From assembly GCA_041592135.1 (NCBI GenBank), contig JBFHQR010000059.1: a stretch of DNA of 12,533 bases; one strand, 5' to 3'. The DNA comes from Porticoccus sp041592135. Its GTDB lineage: Bacteria > Pseudomonadota > Gammaproteobacteria > Pseudomonadales > Porticoccaceae. Shown one piece after another: positions 6,443 through 12,533 of this stretch (position 1 is the stretch's first letter; each line of letters begins with the position of its first letter). A model generated the notes under the pieces. The model was given only the letters and a program-made list of their open reading frames with translations. It made no database searches and was not told the origin of the DNA. The translations under genes were made by a program, and so were the position numbers.

Positions 6443-7406
6443 CCACGCGCTCCAGAATCAGTTGGCTCAACTGGTGTACCGCCATGGCGTACATGTTGCT
6501 GTGGTTGTAACGGGTAATGACGTAAAAATTGTTGAGTCCCAGCCAGTATTGCATGCCTTCATCGGCCTCCAACTGAACCGGCATCCCCTTGCCATCCATT
6601 GGCACAGACTCAAGGGGTGTAAAACCCATGGCAGACAGTTCGGCGACGGTTTTTTCCAGCTTCAGCTGGTTCAGCAGTTGCCGGTCAAAATCGCCGCGGG
6701 CTTTGGCAGGGGTCACCACCTGCCCGCCCATCACCCAGCCGTGCTTGGCGAAATAATTGGCCACGCTGCCGATGGCATCGGTACTGTTTTCCCAGATATC
6801 GGCAAAGCCGTCGCCGTCAAAATCCACGGCAAAGCTGCGATAACTGCTGGGTATAAACTGACCATAGCCCATCGCCCCGGCGTAGGAACCGGTCAGCGTC
6901 AGGGGGTCGTGTCGCTGTTCGCGGGCCAGCAGCAGGAATTCTTCCAGCTGCTTGGTGAAGAAGGTGCTGCGCGGCGGGTAGTCGAAAGACAGGGTGGCCA
7001 GTGCATCAATGACCCGAAAACTGCCCTTGATCCGCCCGTAGAAGGTCTCCACGCCGATAATGGCGACGACCACTTCCGGCGCCACCTGAACTTGTTGCGA
7101 TGCCTGCTTCAACACCTCGCGATTTTGCCGCCAGAAGTCCACACCCTCGTCGATGCGCTTCTCGGTGATAAAAATCTTGCGGTAGTCCTTCCAGGGTTTA
7201 ACCTTTTCCGCCGGACGCTGCATGGCATCGATAATGGATTGCTTCTTCTCCGCCGCTGCCAGCAGGGCGTCGATCTCGGCGCGCTCAAAACCGTGCTCGG
7301 AGACCATCCTGTCGGCAAATACCCTGGCTTCAGGGGAGTTCAGGTACCCCGCATGAAGGGACAACGATATCAACAACCCCACAGCAGTCACTAATATTCT
7401 TTTCAT
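6426..7406 (-). CDS. mltB: Lytic murein transglycosylase B (MltB/SltB1 family), apparently soluble periplasmic
   Basis: This family-3 lytic transglycosylase cleaves the MurNAc-GlcNAc bond of peptidoglycan with formation of 1,6-anhydro-MurNAc, in the periplasm. The 326-residue protein has a cleavable signal peptide ending in SLHA (1-19). The catalytic glutamate is E120 in GVETFYG, followed by the conserved YPPRSTFF (143-150) and GAMGYGQFIPSSYR (177-190). The DFDGDGFADIWEN segment (195-207) is the EF-hand-like calcium loop of Slt35, and the protein ends with NNFYVITRYNHSNMYAMAV, also typical. Unlike E. coli MltB there is no lipobox cysteine: the mature N-terminus would be GYLNS, so it should be released into the periplasm, or exported as a soluble enzyme as with SltB1-type proteins. 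The ATG at 7406 has GGAG ten bases upstream. The gene lies 49 bases after rodA and overlaps rlpA by 17 bases, as in the Pseudomonas cluster. Confidence 0.96.
   Translation of the reverse strand: MKRILVTAVGLLISLSLHAGYLNSPEARVFADRMVSEHGFERAEIDALLAAAEKKQSIIDAMQRPAEKVKPWKDYRKIFITEKRIDEGVDFWRQNREVLKQASQQVQVAPEVVVAIIGVETFYGRIKGSFRVIDALATLSFDYPPRSTFFTKQLEEFLLLAREQRHDPLTLTGSYAGAMGYGQFIPSSYRSFAVDFDGDGFADIWENSTDAIGSVANYFAKHGWVMGGQVVTPAKARGDFDRQLLNQLKLEKTVAELSAMGFTPLESVPMDGKGMPVQLEADEGMQYWLGLNNFYVITRYNHSNMYAMAVHQLSQLILERVGADNL
6450..6453 (-). promoter_or_regulatory. Ribosome binding site that supports the GTG start of rlpA
   Basis: GGAG on the minus strand lies seven bases before the GTG at 6442, inside the mltB coding region. 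Together with the lipoprotein signal peptide that begins straight after it, this decides the GTG start and implies coupled translation with mltB. Confidence 0.6.
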
Positions 7407-7455
7407 AGATTCTGTACTCCGGGCAACTAGCCCTCTAACCCCTTACCTGCCCCAA

Positions 7456-8598
7456 CTAACTCGATCTTTTCCTTTCTGTGCTCACGGACATCAGCATACC
7501 AAACCCCAGCATCAGGGTCACAATAGACGTCCCGCCGTAGCTGACCAGTGGCAGGGGCACCCCCACTACCGGCAGAATTCCGGACACCATGCCCATGTTC
7601 ACAAACACGTAGACAAAGAATGTCAGTGTAATACTCCCCGCCAACAACCGCCCGAACATGCTCTGCGCTCGCAGGGAGATGATGATACAACGACCGATAA
7701 TCAGCAGATATAGCCCCATCAGCAATGAGACGCCAATCAGGCCAAATTCTTCCGCCAGCACCGCAATACTACAGTCTGTGTGGCTCTCCGGCAGAAAATC
7801 CAGCTGCGACTGGGTACCGAGCATCCAGCCTTTGCCGTGGAGCCCGCCGGAGCCGATAGCAATATTGGACTGGATAATGTTCCAGCCCGCCCCCAGCTTG
7901 TCGGCCTGGGGATTAAACATGGTGAGAATCCGCTGCTGCTGGTAATCGTGCAGTACGTAAAACCACATCAGCGGCAGGATCGCTGTTGCCGCCAGGGCCG
8001 CAAACAGCAGATAGCGTTTGCGCAAGCCCGCCAGGAACAGCACAAAAAACCCGGAGGCTCCGATGAGAATGGCGGTGCCCAAATCCGGTTGCAAAATCAC
8101 CAGTACCGGCGGAATAGCCATGAAGACCAGTGCAAACAACACATGCTTGAAACGGGGCGGCAGCGAGCGCTGCCCCAGATAACTGGCCAGCATCAAGGGT
8201 ACTGCGGCCTTGAGGATTTCCGAAGGCTGGAAACGGAAGCCGCCGATTTCCAGCCAGCGCTGGGCACCCTTCGCGCCGATGCCAAACACCAGCACGCCCA
8301 CCAGCAACAGGACACCACCACAATAGGGCAGAAACGCCCAGCGATCCAGCAGGCGCGGCGGCAACTGTGCCGTGGCCAGCATCACCGAGAAGCCCACCGC
8401 GTAATTGATCAGCTGATGGTTGACGTAGTAGAGGCTCTGACCACTGCCGCTGAACAGCACAAACAAGCCCACTCCCGCCAGCACCATCAGCAACAGCAAC
8501 AGCTGCAGATCCACATGCACCCGCTGCCACTGGCTGGGCGCGCCGTAAATGGCCGAGCTACCCGACTCCATGCGCCGGACGAAATCACCTTGATTCAT
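7456..8598 (-). CDS. rodA: Peptidoglycan glycosyltransferase RodA (SEDS family, MrdB)
   Basis: RodA is the inner-membrane SEDS polymerase of the elongasome; with PBP2 it makes glycan strands from lipid II during side-wall growth. The 380-residue protein has about ten hydrophobic segments. Landmarks are GAQRWLEIGGFRFQPSEILK (111-130), LQPDLGTA (about 169-176), the periplasmic loop GAGWNIIQSNIAIGSGGLHGKG, FLPESHTD with the putative catalytic aspartate D275, and the C-terminal GVPLPLVSYGGTS. The conserved aspartate is followed by Cys-Ser here rather than the usual aromatic/aliphatic residues. The frame is open to 8649, but the ATG at 8598 (MNQGDF) gives the usual family length, has TTGGAG with seven bases spacing, and makes a 14-base overlap with the end of mrdA. 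The N-terminal 28 residues before the first membrane segment are cytoplasmic and polar. Same unit as mrdA. Confidence 0.97.
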   Translation of the reverse strand: MNQGDFVRRMESGSSAIYGAPSQWQRVHVDLQLLLLLMVLAGVGLFVLFSGSGQSLYYVNHQLINYAVGFSVMLATAQLPPRLLDRWAFLPYCGGVLLLVGVLVFGIGAKGAQRWLEIGGFRFQPSEILKAAVPLMLASYLGQRSLPPRFKHVLFALVFMAIPPVLVILQPDLGTAILIGASGFFVLFLAGLRKRYLLFAALAATAILPLMWFYVLHDYQQQRILTMFNPQADKLGAGWNIIQSNIAIGSGGLHGKGWMLGTQSQLDFLPESHTDCSIAVLAEEFGLIGVSLLMGLYLLIIGRCIIISLRAQSMFGRLLAGSITLTFFVYVFVNMGMVSGILPVVGVPLPLVSYGGTSIVTLMLGFGMLMSVSTERKRSS

Positions 8599-10444
8599 CA
8601 GCGGGCTCCAACGGCGGTGTTTCCGGATAGTATTCCATATAGGCGTCAATCAGTTTGCGAGCCAGCGGCGCCGCGGTGCTGCTGCCGTGTTCACCATTTT
8701 CCACAATCACCGACACGGCAATGCGCGGCTGCTCCACCGGGGCAAAGGCGATGAACAGGGCATGGTCGCGGTTGCGCATGGCCACCGTGGCCGCATCGTA
8801 ATTTTCGTCCTGTTTGATACCGATCACCTGAGCCGTACCGGTCTTGCCGGCAATATGGTAGTTCAACCCTCTGTTGATTACCTTGGCGGTGCCGCGCAGA
8901 CCGTGTACCACGTCCTGCATGGCCTGGTGGACATAATTCCAGTTGCTGTCGGACACCTTGATGATGCCCGCTGGCGGGGGCACGCCATGCTGCTTGCGCA
9001 CCAGTTGCGGCGAGCGAATTTCACCCCGGCTGGCCAGCCGCGAAGTTGCCACCGCCAGTTGCATCGGCGTGGTCAGGGTAAAGCCCTGACCGATACTGGT
9101 ATTGACGGTATCGCCGGGGTACCAGGTCACCCCCTTGGCCGCGCGCTTCCAGGCCCTTGAGGGCATGATTCCGGCCCGCTCGGAAGGCATGTCGAGTCCG
9201 GTTTTCTGTCCCAGGCCAAAGCGGGTGCCGTACAGCGACAGTACATCAATGGTCATCTTGACGCCCACATCGTAAAAGAAGGTGTCACAGGACTGGGTGA
9301 TGGCATCCCGCAAATCCACCCTGCTGCCGTGACCGCCTTTTTTCCAGTCGCGGTATTTGCGCTTCTCATTTTTCAGTTGGTAGAAGCCAGGATCGTAAAC
9401 GCGGTAGTCCTGACTGATCGTGCCGCTCTGCAGGGCGGCGATAGCGAAGATGGGTTTCACGGTGGAGCCCGGCGGATACTGCCCCTGTAACACCCGGTCA
9501 AACAGCGGGCGATCCGGTGAATCGAGCAGCGCGTTGTAGCTGTCTACTCCGATGCCGGTGACAAATTCGTTGGCGTCGAAACTCGGTGTGCTGGCCATCG
9601 CCAGAACACCGCCGGTGGCCACCTCAATGGCCACCACGGCGCCGCGCTGACCCGCCAGGCTTTCATAGGCCACCCGTTGCAGGCGGCTGTCGAGGTAGAG
9701 ATGGAGATCCTGTCCCGGGGAGGGGTCGGTTCGATCCAGCTGGCGCATCACCCGGCCGCGGGCATTGGTTTCCACCGTCTGGTAGCCCACCTCGCCGAGC
9801 AGTTGATCCTCGTAGTATTTTTCCAGCCCGGTTTTGCCAACCACCAGGGTGCCACTGTAGCGGATCGAGTCCAGCTCCTGGGTCTCCTGATCGTTGATGC
9901 GCCCCACGTAACCCAGCACATGGGCCAGCTCGGGGCCGAAGGGGTAGTAGCGCAGCAGCTGAACAGTCACCTCCACACCGGAGAGGCGGTATTCATTGAC
10001 CGCCAGAATGCCCTGCTCCCGCTCGTCCAGGTTGAATCGCAACGGCACCGGTTCGTAGGGGCGGCGACGGCGCGCCATCTGCTTGAGGAAGCGCTCCTTT
10101 TCCGCTTCGGAAACACCGATCAGCTGATTCAGCTCCGCCAGCAGCGCATCGAGGTCGCCGGCGCGCTCCTTGACGATGGACAGGTTAAAACTGGGGCGGT
10201 TATCCGCCAGCAATACGCCGTTGCGGTCGTAAATCAGCCCCCGGGTGGGCGGCAGCGGTTCCACCAGCAGCCGGTTGCGGTCGGACAGGGTCACAAATTC
10301 GTCGTGGCGGACCACCTGTAGATAGTAGTAACGCCACAGCAGCACCCCAGCCATGATCAACACCACCAACAGGGTAAAGATCAACCGCCCGGCATAGAGC
10401 CGAAACTCCAGCTGGGGATTCTTGATGGCGCGATCTTCGTTCAT
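8585..10444 (-). CDS. mrdA: Penicillin-binding protein 2 (peptidoglycan D,D-transpeptidase MrdA)
   Basis: PBP2 is the class B transpeptidase of the elongasome; it cross-links the strands made by RodA and activates it. From the ATG at 10444 (MNEDRA) it has 619 residues, near the 633 of E. coli. There is a short cytoplasmic N-terminus, one membrane segment at about 20-37, then the pedestal domain with PTRGLIYDRNGVLLADN (66-82) and RYYPFGPELAHVLGYVG (about 165-181). The transpeptidase domain holds STVK with nucleophile S327, a second motif SCD (385-387), and KTG (534-536, in AGKTGTAQV). The second motif has Cys in its middle position. The frame stays open to a TTG at 10483, but that TTG coincides with a promoter-like -35 and the extension is unlike the family, so ATG is preferred. 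No Shine-Dalgarno precedes this ATG; a TACAAT lies eight bases before it. The C-terminus overlaps rodA by 14 bases. Confidence 0.97.
   Translation of the reverse strand: MNEDRAIKNPQLEFRLYAGRLIFTLLVVLIMAGVLLWRYYYLQVVRHDEFVTLSDRNRLLVEPLPPTRGLIYDRNGVLLADNRPSFNLSIVKERAGDLDALLAELNQLIGVSEAEKERFLKQMARRRRPYEPVPLRFNLDEREQGILAVNEYRLSGVEVTVQLLRYYPFGPELAHVLGYVGRINDQETQELDSIRYSGTLVVGKTGLEKYYEDQLLGEVGYQTVETNARGRVMRQLDRTDPSPGQDLHLYLDSRLQRVAYESLAGQRGAVVAIEVATGGVLAMASTPSFDANEFVTGIGVDSYNALLDSPDRPLFDRVLQGQYPPGSTVKPIFAIAALQSGTISQDYRVYDPGFYQLKNEKRKYRDWKKGGHGSRVDLRDAITQSCDTFFYDVGVKMTIDVLSLYGTRFGLGQKTGLDMPSERAGIMPSRAWKRAAKGVTWYPGDTVNTSIGQGFTLTTPMQLAVATSRLASRGEIRSPQLVRKQHGVPPPAGIIKVSDSNWNYVHQAMQDVVHGLRGTAKVINRGLNYHIAGKTGTAQVIGIKQDENYDAATVAMRNRDHALFIAFAPVEQPRIAVSVIVENGEHGSSTAAPLARKLIDAYMEYYPETPPLEPADESR
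8606..8609 (-). promoter_or_regulatory. Ribosome binding site that fixes the rodA start
   Basis: GGAG on the minus strand (within TTGGAG) is seven bases before the ATG at 8598 and lies inside the last codons of mrdA. It supports this ATG over the longer reading that begins at 8649, and indicates coupled translation of PBP2 and RodA. Confidence 0.65.
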
Positions 10445-10452
10445 GGACAGGG

Positions 10453-10483
10453 ATTGTACCCGTAAGCCGGTGCCTCGCGGCAA
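10453..10483 (-). promoter_or_regulatory. Candidate mrdA operon promoter, possibly giving a leaderless mRNA
   Basis: On the minus strand, TTGCCG (10483-10478) and TACAAT (10458-10453) are separated by 19 bases, a little long for a sigma-70 promoter. TACAAT ends eight bases before the mrdA ATG, so transcription would begin at or within two or three bases of the start codon. It lies between the pnp terminator and mrdA, where a promoter is needed. An alternative -35, TTGACG, overlaps the A/T tract near 10507-10512, but no good -10 follows it. Prediction by eye only. Confidence 0.4.
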
Positions 10484-10534
10484 CTGCTATCTGCAGCTGT
10501 CAGCGGTGCGTCAAAAAAAAGGTGGCAGGCACAA

Positions 10535-10558
10535 AAAACGGGGCCAAGGCCCCGTTTT
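10535..10558 (-). terminator. Rho-independent terminator of pnp
   Basis: The stem CGGGGCC/GGCCCCG (10539-10545 with 10548-10554) is GC-pure with a very short AA apex, so in practice the loop is likely CCAAGG or part of it. On the minus strand it is followed by six T (10538-10533), and it starts about 25 bases after the pnp stop. The other side has TTTT on the plus strand, so the hairpin could also stop transcription coming the other way. It separates pnp from the mrdA operon. Confidence 0.88.
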
Positions 10559-10578
10559 CTGGTGTTGCAGACGGGAGC

Positions 10579-12533
10579 TTACTGCCCGGAGGGCTGCTCG
10601 GCATCCTCAGCCACAACAGCTTGCGCTGCCGGGGCCTCGGCGGCGGTCTCGCCACCTTCGTCTTCGCCGGCTTCCTTCATGGACAGCTTGATGCGGCCGC
10701 GAGCGTCCACATCCAGTACCTTGACGCGCACTTGCTGGCCTTCCTTGAGGTAGTCGGAAACATTTTCCACACGCTCTTTGGCGATCTGGGAAATGTGCAA
10801 CAGACCGTCAGTGCCCGGCATGATGGTAACGAATGCGCCGAAATCGACGATCCGCGCCACGGTGCCTTCGTAGATCCTGCCCACTTCCGCTTCTGCAGTG
10901 ATTTCCTCAATGCGATAAATGGCATTGCTGAGACCGTCACTGTCATCGCTGTAGATGCGGATGGAACCATCATCGGAGATATCGATGGTGGCACCGGTCT
11001 CCTCGGTCAGGGCGCGGATGGTCGCACCGCCCTTGCCGATGACATCGCGGATCTTGTCCGGATCGATCTTCATGACGTGGTAGCGGGGAGCGGACTCGGC
11101 CACTTCGGCACGGGACCTGTCGATCACCTTGTTCATTTCACCGAGGATGTGCAGACGCGCCTGCAGGGCCTGGCCCAGGGCGATGTCCATGATTTCTTCG
11201 GTGATGCCCTCGATCTTGATGTCCATTTGCAGTGCGGTCACGCCCTGGGCGGTACCGGCCACTTTAAAGTCCATATCGCCGAGGTGATCTTCATCGCCTA
11301 GGATATCGGTCAGCACGGCAAAACCGTCGGGCTCTTTTACCAGACCCATGGCAATACCGGCCACCGGCGCTTTCAGCGGCACACCGGCGTCCATCAGTGC
11401 CAGGCTGGCACCACAGACGGAGGCCATGGAGCTGGAGCCGTTGGACTCGGTAATTTCCGATACCACGCGGATGGAGTACGGGAAGTCGGCGGTGTTCGGC
11501 AGTACAGCGGCAATGCCGCGGCGGGCCAGACGGCCGTGACCGATTTCGCGGCGACCGGTGGCGCCCATGCGACCACACTCGCCCACCGAGTACGGCGGGA
11601 AGTTGTAGTGCAGCATAAAGGGGTCTTTCTTCTCGCCTTCCAGGGTGTCGAGCAGCTGCGCGTCACGGGCAGTGCCGAGGGTAGCCACCACCAGGGCCTG
11701 GGTTTCGCCACGGGTGAACAGGGCCGAACCGTGGGTCTTGTCGAGAACGCCGACTTCGATGTTCAGACCGCGTACGGTGCGGGTGTCACGGCCGTCGATA
11801 CGCGGCTTGCCGTTGACGATGTTCTCGCGCACGGTGCGGTATTCGATTTCGCCGAAGGCATCCTTCACTTCACCGGCAGAAGGCTGGCCTTCTTCGCCGG
11901 AGAACTTGGCCACCACCTGGTCTTTCAGCTCACCCAGACGGGCGTAGCGATCCTGCTTGATGGTGATGGTGTAGGCCTGGGAAATGGCCTCGCCGAATTC
12001 GCTGCGGATGGCGTCCAGCAGGGCGGTGTTGGCCTGCGGCGCAGTCCAGTCCCAACGTGGCTTGCCGGCTTCGGCGGCGAGCTCTTCCACGGCCTTGATC
12101 ACCGACTGGAATTCGTCATGGGCGAACAGCACGGCACCCAGCATCTGGTCTTCGGTCAGCTCCTTGGCTTCCGACTCAACCATCAGCACGGCGTCCTTGG
12201 TGCCGGCCACGTCCATGTCCAGGCTGGAGGCCTTCAGCTGCGCGTAGGTCGGGTTCAGCAGGTAGCCGGATTCCGGGTGGAAGACCACACGGGCGGCGCC
12301 GATCGGGCCGTCGAAGGGGATGCCGGAAATGGCCAGGGCGGCCGAGGTGCCGATCATCGCGGCGATATCCGGATCGGTCTTCTTGCTGGTGGAAACCACG
12401 GTGCAGATCACCTGCACTTCGTTCTGGAAGCCTTCCGGGAACAGCGGGCGGATCGGGCGGTCGATCAGACGCGAGGTCAGGGTTTCCTTCTCGCTCGGAC
12501 GGGCTTCACGCTTGAAGAAGCCACCGGGGATCT
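10579..12533 (-). CDS. pnp: Polynucleotide phosphorylase (PNPase), N-terminal part outside the window
   Basis: PNPase is the trimeric 3'-to-5' phosphorolytic exoribonuclease of RNA decay and a partner of the RNase E degradosome in many proteobacteria. The frame is open to the window edge; the first residues seen, IPGGFFKREARPSE followed by RLIDRPIRPLFPEGF (about 12531-12427), belong near residue 70 of the family, so about 70 residues are missing and 650 are present. The Met at 12417 is internal. The first RNase PH domain is followed by the helical linker and the second RNase PH domain (from about 11800), with FTRGETQ, GRREIGHGRLARR and the catalytic acidic segment DEDHLGDMDFK (about 11295-11263). 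A KH domain with IGKGG (near 11026-11040) and an S1 domain (about 10884-10678) follow. The tail after S1 is about 30 residues, acidic and Ala-rich, with no recognisable degradosome-binding motif. rpsO would be expected upstream, outside the window. Confidence 0.98.
   Translation of the reverse strand, partial: IPGGFFKREARPSEKETLTSRLIDRPIRPLFPEGFQNEVQVICTVVSTSKKTDPDIAAMIGTSAALAISGIPFDGPIGAARVVFHPESGYLLNPTYAQLKASSLDMDVAGTKDAVLMVESEAKELTEDQMLGAVLFAHDEFQSVIKAVEELAAEAGKPRWDWTAPQANTALLDAIRSEFGEAISQAYTITIKQDRYARLGELKDQVVAKFSGEEGQPSAGEVKDAFGEIEYRTVRENIVNGKPRIDGRDTRTVRGLNIEVGVLDKTHGSALFTRGETQALVVATLGTARDAQLLDTLEGEKKDPFMLHYNFPPYSVGECGRMGATGRREIGHGRLARRGIAAVLPNTADFPYSIRVVSEITESNGSSSMASVCGASLALMDAGVPLKAPVAGIAMGLVKEPDGFAVLTDILGDEDHLGDMDFKVAGTAQGVTALQMDIKIEGITEEIMDIALGQALQARLHILGEMNKVIDRSRAEVAESAPRYHVMKIDPDKIRDVIGKGGATIRALTEETGATIDISDDGSIRIYSDDSDGLSNAIYRIEEITAEAEVGRIYEGTVARIVDFGAFVTIMPGTDGLLHISQIAKERVENVSDYLKEGQQVRVKVLDVDARGRIKLSMKEAGEDEGGETAAEAPAAQAVVAEDAEQPSGQ

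Overview
This is a 12.5 kb stretch of a gammaproteobacterial chromosome. The gene order mrdA-rodA-mltB-rlpA-dacA-ybeD-lipB-lipA matches what I recall for Pseudomonas and relatives; as I recall, Escherichia coli has no mltB at this position. The genus cannot be fixed from the sequence. Gene density is very high, no gap between genes exceeds about 135 bases, and no tRNA, rRNA, CRISPR array or mobile element was recognised.

Left part (1-2275, plus strand): the end of a siderophore biosynthesis operon. It holds the C-terminal part of an IucA/IucC-type (NIS) siderophore synthetase, which runs off the left edge, followed by a PLP-dependent group III decarboxylase joined to it by a 4-base ATGA overlap. 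This pair is typical of carboxylate siderophores such as vibrioferrin (pvsD-pvsE), achromobactin (acsD-acsE) and staphyloferrin B. The decarboxylase appears to be the last gene, which best fits the vibrioferrin arrangement, but the product cannot be decided here.

Middle (2314-10444, minus strand): the elongasome and lipoate block. Transcription runs right to left: mrdA (PBP2), rodA (SEDS glycosyltransferase), mltB (lytic transglycosylase), rlpA (septal lytic transglycosylase with SPOR domain), dacA (D,D-carboxypeptidase), ybeD, lipB and lipA. PBP2 and RodA together polymerise and cross-link side-wall peptidoglycan. MltB, RlpA and DacA trim it. LipB transfers octanoate from ACP to apo-proteins and LipA inserts the two sulfurs. 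Genes overlap or lie within about 50 bases of each other, except for an 84-90 base gap between rlpA and dacA that carries a good extended -10 promoter candidate. lipA converges on the siderophore operon with only 38 bases between stop codons.

Right end (10579-12533, minus strand): pnp (polynucleotide phosphorylase), missing about its first 70 residues and followed by a clear intrinsic terminator at about 10535-10558. Having pnp directly upstream of mrdA is a departure from the rlmH-mrdA order I know from E. coli and Pseudomonas.

No undescribed system was found. The points most worth checking are the identity of the siderophore, a possible leaderless mrdA transcript, the synteny break at pnp/mrdA, and residue changes in RlpA and RodA.
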